A program made the position numbers and the translations under genes. A DNA stretch of 64,000 bases from Streptomyces griseorubiginosus (GTDB lineage: Bacteria; Actinomycetota; Actinomycetes; Streptomycetales; Streptomycetaceae): assembly GCF_001514195.1 (NCBI RefSeq), contig NZ_KQ948737.1, forward strand, positions 638,012 to 702,011, read 5' to 3'. Positions 1 through 7,167 of the stretch are shown piece after piece (within the stretch, counting starts at the first letter, position 1; each line of letters starts with the position of its first letter). Below the pieces are notes generated by a model that was given only the letters and a program-made list of their open reading frames with translations, had not been told where the DNA came from and did not search any database.

Positions 1-198
1 GCGTTCTCCGAGCACCACTGCGACTTCGGGGCCGTCCTGCCGATCGCCCGCACCCTGCGGGAGAAGGTCGACTGGGACGCCGTACGCCGGGGCTGCGGGG
101 ACGCGCCGATGCCGGACGCGTTCTTCTACTTCCTGGAGCGGCTCGGGGTCATCGAATCGCAGGACAGGACAGCGATGAGCGAGGAGGGTCGGTCATGA
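1..198 (+). CDS. C-terminal fragment of a protein, possibly nucleotidyltransferase-like
   Basis: The window opens inside this gene. Frame 1 is open from base 1 to a TGA at 196-198, giving 65 residues with codon bias like the neighbours. The visible tail (DFGAVLPIARTLRE, then VDWDAVRRG, then a helix ending in ERLGVI) resembles the C-terminal helical part of actinobacterial nucleotidyltransferase-superfamily proteins. That is a family impression, because the catalytic N-terminal part lies outside the window. The stop overlaps the next start as ATGA, so this gene and the next two are probably one translationally coupled operon with a BON-like protein and a metallophosphoesterase. Confidence 0.6.
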   Translation, partial: AFSEHHCDFGAVLPIARTLREKVDWDAVRRGCGDAPMPDAFFYFLERLGVIESQDRTAMSEEGRS

Positions 199-467
199 GC
201 GGGTCCGCGCCGGAGGGCGCCGGCGAGAACGTCGAGTACCGCGTCGCCCACTTCCGTGACCGGCTGGCCGCGGAGGAACTGGGCGAGCTGGGGGTCCGGG
301 CCGAAGTGCGGCCGGGGGCGGTCGTGGTCAGCGGGACCGTGCCGTCCGCGGAGTGCCGGGAGACCGTGCTGCGGACCGTCCGCGAGGAACTCGCCGGGCT
401 CGCCGTGCACACCGACGTGCTGGTGGCCGAGACCGCCACGCCCGATCATGCGGAGGAACTGCCGTGA
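195..467 (+). CDS. Small BON-like domain protein
   Basis: This 90-residue protein starts at an ATG that overlaps the previous stop (ATGA). Residues about 30-80 read as an alternating beta-alpha-beta unit with VVVSGTVPS in the centre, the pattern of BON or osmotically-induced-protein-Y-like domains, which bind phospholipid or act as small adaptor folds. There is no signal peptide or membrane segment, so it should be cytoplasmic. Its stop overlaps the GTG of the metallophosphoesterase (GTGA), which places it in a three-gene coupled operon. The fold assignment is tentative. The coding status rests on the overlaps at both ends and on codon bias. Confidence 0.75.
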   Translation: MSGSAPEGAGENVEYRVAHFRDRLAAEELGELGVRAEVRPGAVVVSGTVPSAECRETVLRTVREELAGLAVHTDVLVAETATPDHAEELP

Positions 468-1189
468 TCCGTGTCGCCGCCGTGGGGGACATCCACATGG
501 GCCCGGAGAGCCAGGGCGTGCTGCGCCCGGCCTTCGACACCCTGTCCGACTGTGCCGATCTGCTGCTCCTGGCCGGCGACCTCACCCGGCACGGCACGCC
601 CGAGGAGGCGCGCGTGGTGGCGCAGGAGGTGCGGGACCTGCCGGTGCCGGTCGTCGCGGTTCTCGGCAACCACGACCATCACGACGAGCAGCCCGAGAAG
701 GTCGCCGCCCTGCTGGAGGACGCGGGGGTGCGGGTGCTGGAGGGCGAGGGGACCGTCGTGGAGTGCGGCGGCACCCGGGTCGGCGTCGCCGGGACCAAGG
801 GGTTCGGCGGCGGGTTCGTGGGCCGGAGCGCGGGTGAGTTCGGCGAGCCGCTGATGAAGGAGTTCGTACGGTACTCACGGCGCTGCGCGGACGGGCTGCG
901 CTCCGCACTGGAGGAACTGGGCCGGCAGGACTGCGCGGCCAGGGTGGCGCTCACCCACTTCTCCCCCGTGGCGGACACGCTCGCCGGTGAGCCGCTGGAG
1001 ATCTATCCGTTCCTCGGCAGCTACCTGCTGGCCGAGGCGATCGACACCGCGGGAGCCGACCTGAGCGTGCACGGACATGCCCACGCGGGCTCCGAGCACG
1101 GGATGACGGCCGGCGGGGTGCGGGTGCGGAACGTGGCCCAGCCGGTGATCCGACGGGCCTTCAACGTCTACCACCTGCACGAGAACTGA
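464..1189 (+). CDS. Calcineurin-type metallophosphoesterase
   Basis: This 241-residue protein starts at a GTG in a GTGA overlap; an in-frame ATG further upstream would cut across the previous gene. The dinuclear metal site is visible in order: GDIH near residues 8-11, GDL at 38-40, GNHD at 68-71, and a C-terminal GHAH motif near residue 205. These are the canonical metal and phosphate ligands of calcineurin-like phosphoesterases, which hydrolyse phosphomono- or diesters with Mn, Fe or Zn. It has no signal peptide and should be cytoplasmic. The coupled partners upstream (possible nucleotidyltransferase, BON-like protein) hint at nucleotide or RNA-end metabolism, but the substrate is unknown. 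Confidence 0.88.
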   Translation: MIRVAAVGDIHMGPESQGVLRPAFDTLSDCADLLLLAGDLTRHGTPEEARVVAQEVRDLPVPVVAVLGNHDHHDEQPEKVAALLEDAGVRVLEGEGTVVECGGTRVGVAGTKGFGGGFVGRSAGEFGEPLMKEFVRYSRRCADGLRSALEELGRQDCAARVALTHFSPVADTLAGEPLEIYPFLGSYLLAEAIDTAGADLSVHGHAHAGSEHGMTAGGVRVRNVAQPVIRRAFNVYHLHEN

Positions 1190-1246
1190 CCGGCCGGCCG
1201 CCACTCCCGCACGCGACGGCCGCCCCCTGACGCGAACCGACAGGAC

Positions 1247-1387
1247 GACGTCAGCTCCGTGTCGTCGCCCTGTCGTGGTCCTCCCGGGACGTGGACGTCA
1301 GTTGGGCGCCGTCGCCCTGTCGTGTTCCTTTTAGGACAGGGACGTCAGCTGCGCGCCTTCGCCCGGTCGTGGTCCTCCCACGCCGCG
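1247..1387. repeat. 47-bp tandem repeat, three copies, overlapping the 3' end of the M20 gene
   Basis: Three head-to-tail units begin at 1247, 1294 and 1341, each opening with GACGTCAG and carrying CGCCCTGTCGTG or a close variant. The third unit holds the stop codon (1345-1347) and last codons of the M20 peptidase gene on the minus strand. The first two lie in the gap between convergent genes. They look like outward duplications of the gene's 3' end. Confidence 0.85.
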
Positions 1388-2535
1388 TCCCGCAGTTCCG
1401 GTCGCAGCAGCACCTCCACCGCCGTGCGGGCCAGCGCCTCGGCGGCGGCCAGCATCACCTGACGGGCGCGCTCGGAGCCGGCCGCGACGGCGAACTCGGG
1501 GGTGTGGTCGGAGCCGTCCTCCCCCATGATCGCCACGAAGGGGTGGATGGCGGGCACCCGTCCGCTGACGTTGCCGACGTCGGAGGAGCCCAGGTAGACG
1601 CCGGGTGCGGGCGGGGTCATCTCGATGCCCGCGCCCGCCAGATGCCGGGCGAACCGGGCGGAGAGCACCGAGCTGTCCCGGAAGTGCTCGTAGCGGGGCG
1701 TGGCGCGCTCCACCGTGACCGTGGTCCCCGTCGCCCGGGCGACGCCCTGGGCGCAGGTGAGCAGCTCGCCCGCCAGGTCCTCCAGGGCGCCGGTGGTCAG
1801 CGCGCGCAGCCCGAACAGTCCCTCCGCGTACTCGGGGACGATGTTGGTGGCCCGGCCGCCGTCGGTGACGATGCCCTGGACGTGTGAGCCCTCGGGCTGC
1901 CTGCGCCCCACCACGGCCAGGGTGTTGAAGAGCTGGACGAGCGCGGCGAGGGCGTCGACGCCCTCGGTGGGGTTGCCGGTCGGGTGGGCGGCCCGGCCGT
2001 GGAAGCCGACCCGGTACTGGGCCTGCGCGGTCAGCGGCGCCCACTGCCAGCTGTGCACACCGGGATGGAACATCAGGGCCGCGTCGAGGTCGTCGAACAC
2101 CCCGGCCTCGGTCTCGGCGACCTTCCCTCCGCCGCCCTCCTCGGCCGGGGTGCCGATGGCCCACACGGTGCCGGCGTCCCGGTCGAGCACCGCCCGCGCG
2201 GCGAGGGCGGCGCCGAGGCCGGCCGCGGCGATCAGGTTGTGGCCGCAGGCGTGACCGAGGCCGGGGAGGGCGTCGTACTCCAGCATCAGGGCGACGGCCG
2301 GGCGGGTCCTGGTGCCGGAGCGGGCGGTGAACGCGGTGGGCAGGCCGGCCACGTCCCGCCGGACCTGGAATCCCGCCCATTCGAGCTCTCCGCACAGCAG
2401 CGCCGCCGCCCGGTGCTCCTCGAAGGCGTACTCCGGGTCGGAGTGCAGCATGCGCGCCATGTCCCAGAGCCGTTCGGCCCGCGCCGCCACCTCCCCGTGC
2501 ACCCGCGCGAGCACCTCGTCCACGGCGTCGGTCAC
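1345..2535 (-). CDS. M20-family amidohydrolase (M20D, AbgB-like)
   Basis: This 396-residue cytoplasmic metallohydrolase starts at a GTG at 2535 with a GGAGG ribosome site 5 nt upstream. The family motifs are in order: GHACGH at 94-99 (metal-binding His and bridging Cys), GTPAEEGG at 129-136 (catalytic and ligand Glu), FHPG near 157, and a C-terminal His near SDHTPEF. This is the pattern of M20D amidohydrolases that cleave N-acyl or amide bonds (p-aminobenzoyl-glutamate, indole-acetyl-amino acids, hippurate). The lid domain is the insert after about residue 185. It is divergent from the molybdopterin gene, and its 3' end is embedded in a 47-bp tandem repeat. The substrate cannot be read from sequence. 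Confidence 0.9.
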   Translation of the reverse strand: MTDAVDEVLARVHGEVAARAERLWDMARMLHSDPEYAFEEHRAAALLCGELEWAGFQVRRDVAGLPTAFTARSGTRTRPAVALMLEYDALPGLGHACGHNLIAAAGLGAALAARAVLDRDAGTVWAIGTPAEEGGGGKVAETEAGVFDDLDAALMFHPGVHSWQWAPLTAQAQYRVGFHGRAAHPTGNPTEGVDALAALVQLFNTLAVVGRRQPEGSHVQGIVTDGGRATNIVPEYAEGLFGLRALTTGALEDLAGELLTCAQGVARATGTTVTVERATPRYEHFRDSSVLSARFARHLAGAGIEMTPPAPGVYLGSSDVGNVSGRVPAIHPFVAIMGEDGSDHTPEFAVAAGSERARQVMLAAAEALARTAVEVLLRPELRDAAWEDHDRAKARS

Positions 2536-2699
2536 ATCGTCCTCCCGTTCGGTCTCGTCCGTCCGCGTCGCGGTCCGGTCACGTTCCGCGTACCCGTCCG
2601 GGTTCCATCGAGCGGGGCGGCTTACACCAGGGCAACCGTTACCGGCCCGGGGGCGGGGGTACTCAGGAGCGGTCAGCGCGACTCGTCGAGGAGGCCGCT

Positions 2700-5192
2700 A
2701 TGCAGGCGGACCGGATCGCCGATCCCTGGGGTGCCCGGACGCCGTACCGACGCCACGGGTCCTGGCCGGCGAGGGTGGACACCTTCCTGGCGGAAGGCGT
2801 GGAACCGGGGGCGGTCGAGCGGTGGGTGCCTGCGGCCTCGCTGCTGCACTCCGGCGGTGACGCCATGGACATCGCCGTGGTCGACGGCCGGATGGCGGGG
2901 GTGCGCGGACGGGCGGTGGACCGGGTCAACCGCGGCAGGCTGGGGCCCAAGGACCTGTTCGGCTGGCAGGCGAACGCCTCGCAGGACCGGCTGACCAGGC
3001 CGCTCGTCCGGCGGGACGGGCACCTGGTGGAGACGGACTGGGACACCGCGATGGAGCGGGTGGTGGGCCGTACCCGGGAACTGCTCGACGAGCGCGGACC
3101 AGGCGCGATCGGGTTCTACACCAGCGGTCAGCTGTTCCTGGAGGACTACTACACGCTCGCGGTGCTGGCCCGGGCGGGCATCGGCACCAACCACCTCGAC
3201 GGCAACACCCGGTTGTGCACGGCGACCGCGGCCGAGGCGCTGAAGGAGTCGTTCGGCTGCGACGGCCAGCCGGGCAGCTTCGACGACCTCGACCACGCGG
3301 ACGTGATCGCGCTGTTCGGCCACAACATGGCCGAGACCCAGACCGCGCAGTGGGCGCGGATCCTGGACCGGCTGGCGAGCGTCGACCCGCCGCGCCTGCT
3401 GTGCGTGGACCCCCGCCCGACCCAGCCGGCCCGGCACGCGGCCGTGCACCTGGCACCGCGGGTGGGCACCAACGTGCCGCTCCTGAACGCCCTGCTGCAC
3501 GAGACGATCCGGCACGACCGGGTCGACCACGACTTCGTCGACGCCCACACCGTCGGCTTCGAGGAACTGTCCGAGCGGGTCTCCTCCTGCACACCCGAGT
3601 GGGCCGCGGACATCTGTGACGTGCCGGCCGCGCGGATCAGCGAGGCGGCCGAACTCGTCGGTACGGCCGAGGCCCTGCTGTCGACGGTCCTCCAGGGCGT
3701 CTACCAGGCGCACCAGGCCACCGCCGCGGCCGTGCAGGTCAACAACCTGCACCTGATCCGCGGCATGCTGGGCCGCCCGGGCGCGGGCGTGCTCCAGATG
3801 AACGGACAGCCCAGCGCGGAGAACACCCGCGAGTGCGGCGCCGACGGCGACCTGCCGGGCTTCCGCAACTGGCAGAACGACGAGCACATCGCCGACCTGG
3901 CGAGGGTGTGGAACGTGGAGCCGGACCGGATCCCGCACTTCGCGCCGCCCACGCACGCGATGCAGATGTTCCGGTACGCCGAGCAGGGCTCGATCGGGAT
4001 GCTGTGGATCAGCGGCACCAACCCGGCGGTGTCCCTGCCCGAACTGGCCCGTATCCGCGCCCTGTTGGCGCAGGACCGGCTCTTCACGGTCGTCCAGGAC
4101 CTGTTCCTGACGGAGACCGCCCGGCTCGCCGACGTCGTGCTGCCCGCCGCGACCTGGGGCGAGAAGACCGGCACGATCACCAACGCCGACCGGACGGTCC
4201 ACCTCTGCGAGCAGGCGGTGGAGCCGCCCGGCGAGGCGCGGCCGGACCTGGAGATCTTCCTCGACTTCGCGCGGCGCATGGACTTCCGCGACAAGGACGG
4301 CGGACCGCTGATCGGCTGGCGGGAGCCCGAGGAGGCGTTCGAGGCCTGGAAGCGGTGCAGCGCGGGCCGGCCCTGCGACTACACGGGCCTGTCCTACGAC
4401 CGCCTGCGCCAGGCCGGTGGCATCCAGTGGCCCTGCACCGGGGCACGGCCCGACGGCACCCCGCGTCTCTACACGGACGGCATCACCTGGGCCCACCCGG
4501 ACGACTGCGAGAGCTACGGCAAGGACCTGGAGACCGGCGCGGCCGTGGACCCGGTGGAGTACCGCTCCCTCAACCCGGAAGGCAAGGCCGTGCTCAAGGC
4601 CGCCGCCTACATCGAGCCGCACGAGATGCCCGACGAGCGGTACCCCTTCCAGCTCTCGACGGGCCGGACCCTCTACCACTTCCACACCCGCACCAAGACC
4701 GGGCGGGTGGCACAGCTCGACGAGGCCGCGCCCGACGTATGGGTGGAGATCAGCACGGCGGACGCGGAGCGGCTCGGGCTCGGCGAGGGCGACCTGGTGA
4801 AGGTCACCACCCCGCGCGGTGGCCTGGAGGGGCGGCTGCGGGTCACCGGCATCCGGCCGGGGCTGCTGTTCGTGCCCTTCCACTACGGCTACTGGGACAC
4901 CAAGGAAGGGGACGGCCCGGACAGGGGCGGCCCGGGGCGGGCCGCGAACGAGACGACGATCACCGACTGGGACCCCGCGTCCAAGCAGCCCCTGTTCAAG
5001 ACGGCGGCCGCGGACCTCACCCTCGTCGCCCGCGCCGACGGCCGGCACGCACCCGCCCCCACCACCACGGCGTCGGCCCCGGCACACCCCGACGCGGCGC
5101 CGGTCACGGCGGGCGGCCGGCAGGCGTACGCGACCCAGAACCCCGGCTACGGCGAGGCCCCGGGGCGGGCGGAGCCGGGGGGCACGTCATGA
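2700..5192 (+). CDS. Molybdopterin oxidoreductase lacking the N-terminal Fe-S cysteines
   Basis: This 830-residue protein belongs to the DMSO-reductase/nitrate-reductase superfamily that binds bis-MGD. ATG 2700 follows a GAGGAGG-like ribosome site. The region that normally carries C-x2-C-x3-C has S47, H50 and D54, and the fourth cysteine (usually RLCPKG) is G82, so no [4Fe-4S] cluster can be bound there. The likely Mo ligand is C173 in NTRLCT, as in assimilatory nitrate reductases. The C-terminal dinucleotide-binding domain (TGRTLYHFHTRTKTGR, then PFHYG) is intact. There is no Tat signal, so it is cytoplasmic. It is followed by a coupled small protein and a hemerythrin, which may act in electron transfer or oxygen/nitrogen-oxide sensing. 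The electron partner and substrate are unknown. Confidence 0.9.
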   Translation: MQADRIADPWGARTPYRRHGSWPARVDTFLAEGVEPGAVERWVPAASLLHSGGDAMDIAVVDGRMAGVRGRAVDRVNRGRLGPKDLFGWQANASQDRLTRPLVRRDGHLVETDWDTAMERVVGRTRELLDERGPGAIGFYTSGQLFLEDYYTLAVLARAGIGTNHLDGNTRLCTATAAEALKESFGCDGQPGSFDDLDHADVIALFGHNMAETQTAQWARILDRLASVDPPRLLCVDPRPTQPARHAAVHLAPRVGTNVPLLNALLHETIRHDRVDHDFVDAHTVGFEELSERVSSCTPEWAADICDVPAARISEAAELVGTAEALLSTVLQGVYQAHQATAAAVQVNNLHLIRGMLGRPGAGVLQMNGQPSAENTRECGADGDLPGFRNWQNDEHIADLARVWNVEPDRIPHFAPPTHAMQMFRYAEQGSIGMLWISGTNPAVSLPELARIRALLAQDRLFTVVQDLFLTETARLADVVLPAATWGEKTGTITNADRTVHLCEQAVEPPGEARPDLEIFLDFARRMDFRDKDGGPLIGWREPEEAFEAWKRCSAGRPCDYTGLSYDRLRQAGGIQWPCTGARPDGTPRLYTDGITWAHPDDCESYGKDLETGAAVDPVEYRSLNPEGKAVLKAAAYIEPHEMPDERYPFQLSTGRTLYHFHTRTKTGRVAQLDEAAPDVWVEISTADAERLGLGEGDLVKVTTPRGGLEGRLRVTGIRPGLLFVPFHYGYWDTKEGDGPDRGGPGRAANETTITDWDPASKQPLFKTAAADLTLVARADGRHAPAPTTTASAPAHPDAAPVTAGGRQAYATQNPGYGEAPGRAEPGGTS

Positions 5193-5255
5193 AGGAAGCC
5201 TCATGAAGGACGGCTCAGAAAAACGCCTCGTGAAGGACGGCTCATGAAGGACGGC
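5187..5255 (+). repeat. 14-bp tandem repeat forming a start/stop relay
   Basis: Units of TC(A/G)TGAAGGA(C/A)GGC start at 5187, 5201, 5228 and 5242, with one degenerate unit at 5215. The first contains the stop of the molybdopterin gene (TGA 5190-5192) overlapping an ATG. That ATG opens a 5-codon ORF ending at 5206 over the next ATG. The second ORF ends at 5247 over the ATG of the following gene. The result is three ATGA junctions in 59 bases. Confidence 0.85.
5203..5247 (+). CDS. Possible 14-residue coupled leader peptide
   Basis: This ORF reads MKDGSEKRLVKDGS and then TGA. Its ATG overlaps the stop of a 5-residue ORF (MKEAS, 5189-5206), and its own stop overlaps the start of the next gene at 5244. 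It also holds an internal in-frame GTG inside a GTGAAGGA repeat unit at 5230. AAGGA sequences within the repeat could serve as ribosome sites for the following start. Whether the peptide is made, or is a by-product of repeat expansion that keeps ribosomes moving to the next gene, cannot be told from sequence. Confidence 0.35.
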   Translation: MKDGSEKRLVKDGS

Positions 5256-5693
5256 ATCGCCCACATCCTGCGCGCCCTGCACCGCGGGGAGCGGCGGCTG
5301 GCCCGGGATCTCTCGACCGCGGCCGAGCGGCACGCCGAGGAGCACGAGATCCACCATGTCGCCACCGACCTCGCGGCGTGGTCGCGCGAGCACGCCGAAC
5401 GGCTCGCGGAACTCGCCGCGGGTGACGGACTGCGCCTCGACGACGACATCCCCGAGCCCCTCCCCGCGGACGGACCGGGCGCTCTTCTCCTCCTGCACGA
5501 CCTGCGCGCCCTGCATCTGGCCGCAACAGAGAACTCGCTGCACTGGGAGATGCTCGCGCAGGCCGCTCAGGCGAGCCGGGACGAGCGGCTGCTCAGCCTG
5601 GTGTCGGCGTGCCATCCGCAGACGCTGCGGCAGCTGCGCTGGAGCGACACCATGGTCAAACAACTGTCCCCGCAGCTGCTGACGAGCCTGTGA
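5244..5693 (+). CDS. Small helical protein, partner of the molybdopterin oxidoreductase
   Basis: This 149-residue protein begins at the last ATG of the 14-bp repeat relay, with GAAGGA just upstream. It is rich in Leu, Ala, Glu, Arg and His and appears fully alpha-helical, without signal peptide or membrane segments. Spaced H and E residues (for example EEHEIHH near 30-36 and HLAATENSLHWE near 93-104) recall ferritin-like or hemerythrin-like bundles, but no complete metal motif is visible. Co-translation with the oxidoreductase, and a hemerythrin gene directly downstream, suggest a dedicated accessory or redox partner. The function is unknown; the coding status is firm from codon bias and position. 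Confidence 0.8.
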   Translation: MKDGIAHILRALHRGERRLARDLSTAAERHAEEHEIHHVATDLAAWSREHAERLAELAAGDGLRLDDDIPEPLPADGPGALLLLHDLRALHLAATENSLHWEMLAQAAQASRDERLLSLVSACHPQTLRQLRWSDTMVKQLSPQLLTSL

Positions 5694-5715
5694 CCAGGAA
5701 CAAGACCAGGAATAA
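5692..5715. repeat. 12-bp tandem duplication starting in a stop codon
   Basis: GACCAGGAACAA (5692-5703) is followed directly by GACCAGGAATAA (5704-5715). The first unit begins at the GA of the TGA that ends the upstream gene. It is short, but it fits the window-wide habit of repeats beginning at stop codons. Confidence 0.7.
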
Positions 5716-5756
5716 GGGGTGCGACCCCGGGCACTCGGGGGCCGGAGGTGATGAAC

Positions 5757-6320
5757 ATGGGACACGGAGGAAACGTCATCGACGAGCTGGTGACCGATCA
5801 CCGTGAGGTGGAGGAACTGTTCGGGAAGATCGAGGCGCTGCCGCCCGGCGACAAGAAGCGGAAGGTGTACGCCGACCAGGCCACCATGGAGCTGATCCGG
5901 CATTCGGTGGCCGAGGAGGAGTACCTGTACCCGGCGGTACGGGAACATCTGGTCAACGGCAACACCATGGCGGACCGGGAGATCGAGGACCACTCCACGG
6001 CCGAGCAGCTCATGAAGGACCTGGAGGGCTGCGCTGCGGACGACCCCGAGTTCGACCGGCTCGTGGGGGAGCTGATGAGCGAGGTCCGCTCGCACATCGC
6101 CGAGGAGGAGCAGACCCTCTTCCCGCAGTTGCGGGTCGCCTGTTCGGAGAAGGAGCTGGACGACCTGGGCGACAAGGTGCGCCGTGCCAAGAAGATGGCG
6201 CCGACCCGCCCGCATCCGTCGGCCCCGGACACTCCTCCGGCGAACAAGCTGCTGGCTCCCGGCGCCGGGCTGGTCGACCGGCTGCGGGACGCGCTCTCGG
6301 GCCGCGGCAAGGAGGACTGA
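5757..6320 (+). CDS. Hemerythrin-domain protein
   Basis: This 187-residue protein starts at ATG 5757, chosen because GGAGG at 5744-5748 sits 8 nt upstream; GTG 5748 and ATG 5751 are too close to it. Residues 1-135 form the four-helix hemerythrin HHE domain. Metal-ligand positions are visible in TDHREVEELF, IRHSVAEEEYLYP, EDHSTAEQ and RSHIAEEEQTLFP, the usual H...H...E...H...H...E pattern for a non-heme di-iron site. The tail after about 150 is Pro/Ala-rich and probably disordered. It has no signal peptide. Members bind O2 or NO or act in stress sensing. The placement after the molybdopterin/helical pair suggests a shared redox role. Confidence 0.92.
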   Translation: MGHGGNVIDELVTDHREVEELFGKIEALPPGDKKRKVYADQATMELIRHSVAEEEYLYPAVREHLVNGNTMADREIEDHSTAEQLMKDLEGCAADDPEFDRLVGELMSEVRSHIAEEEQTLFPQLRVACSEKELDDLGDKVRRAKKMAPTRPHPSAPDTPPANKLLAPGAGLVDRLRDALSGRGKED

Positions 6321-6333
6321 CGTCCACGGCTCA

Positions 6334-6407
6334 GGCCCCTCAGGCGTTCCCTCACTCAGCGGCACGGGCCCCTCAGGCGTTCCTCCACTGAGGGGCGTGG
6401 GTCCTCA
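6334..6407. repeat. 33-bp repeat, two full copies plus a partial
   Basis: Units start at 6334, 6367 and 6400, each opening GG(C/T)CCCTCAGGCG or similar. The third, partial unit contains the stop codon (6405-6407) of the minus-strand gene, so the repeat appears to run outward from that gene's 3' end into the convergent gap. Confidence 0.7.
6368..6396. terminator. Hairpin between convergent genes
   Basis: GCCCCTCAG (6368-6376) pairs perfectly with CTGAGGGGC (6388-6396) around an 11-nt loop. It sits between the convergent hemerythrin gene and the 6405 gene, with no T-tract, as is common for Streptomyces terminators. The hairpin arises inside the second copy of a 33-bp repeat. Confidence 0.65.
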
Positions 6408-7010
6408 GGCGATGAGTGCCTCGTCCGAACCCAGCCGCGCCAGCAGCTGGGTTCGGTGCAGTCCGGCGACCGGCGCGAGCAGGTCCGGGTGCCTGAGCAG
6501 GGCCGCCGCGCGGCGGTCCGTGGCGTCGGGGGTGAGCAGGCGGCGGAACGCGGCCGGTGTGGCCGTCGTGTGCTCGCCCCCGGCGGCGACCTCGGTCACC
6601 GCCAGTCGGGCCAGTTCGGGATCGGTGAGCAGACAGGCCGCCCAGCTGGCCACGACCTCGTCGACCCAGGTCCGCCAGGCGTGCTCCTCGCCGTCCCGGT
6701 CGTCGTGGGCGTCCGCGCCGGTGACCCAGTCGAGGCGGGCGGCGCCGCCCGGGCCCGCCGTGCCGAGCAGTGCGGCGTCCATCGCCGTCGGATAGCGCAG
6801 CCACGCGGCGACCGTCACGGCCTGCCGGGCCTGCACCTCGCACAGCGCGGCGGCCAGCGCGCCGCCCGAGGGCGGATAGGCGCGGTTCAGCCAGTGGGCG
6901 GTCGCCGCGATGACCGGGGAGAGATCTGCATGCACTGCCGGGCCGCCCGAATTGCCGGTGGAAGGGGGGTCTGGCCGAAACGGTAGCCCGCGGGCCGGGG
7001 AGGACGACAT
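6405..7010 (-). CDS. Conserved hypothetical protein, Streptomyces type
   Basis: This 201-residue protein starts at ATG 7010 with GAGG 8 nt upstream; a GTG at 7031 is possible but lacks a site. The first 30 residues are Pro/Ser/Gly-rich. The rest is alpha-helical and rich in Ala, Leu and Trp (HWLNRAYPP, LDWVTGADAHDD, HAWRTWVDEVVASW), with no membrane segments or recognised catalytic motif. I do not recognise the family. Codon bias is normal. It is convergent with the hemerythrin gene and not obviously co-transcribed with the downstream mycothiol-enzyme operon, which ends about 130 bp beyond its start on the same strand. Confidence 0.7.
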   Translation of the reverse strand: MSSSPARGLPFRPDPPSTGNSGGPAVHADLSPVIAATAHWLNRAYPPSGGALAAALCEVQARQAVTVAAWLRYPTAMDAALLGTAGPGGAARLDWVTGADAHDDRDGEEHAWRTWVDEVVASWAACLLTDPELARLAVTEVAAGGEHTTATPAAFRRLLTPDATDRRAAALLRHPDLLAPVAGLHRTQLLARLGSDEALIA

Positions 7011-7060
7011 GGCTCCGACCTCGTAGGGCACGTGGTCTCGGCCACACCGGCGCCTCTCCC

Positions 7061-7167
7061 GCCAGGCCCTCAGCCAGGACTTCTCGCGCCGCCCCCCAGC
7101 CAGGACTTCTCACGCCGGGCCCTCAGCCGGAACATCTCCCGCTAGGCCTCCAGCCAGAACCGGGTGC
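7061..7167. repeat. 26/27-bp tandem repeat, four copies, overlapping a gene 3' end
   Basis: Units start at 7061, 7088, 7114 and 7141, each with a core CAGCCAGGACTTCTC or variant. The fourth contains the stop codon (TAG, 7142-7144) and last codons of the downstream minus-strand gene; the other three fill the intergenic space. Divergence increases along the array. Confidence 0.8.

Noticed and set aside
2673..5087. 804-codon minus-strand frame over the molybdopterin gene
   Set aside because: Mirror frame of a real gene with clear domains; composition is typical of an antisense shadow.
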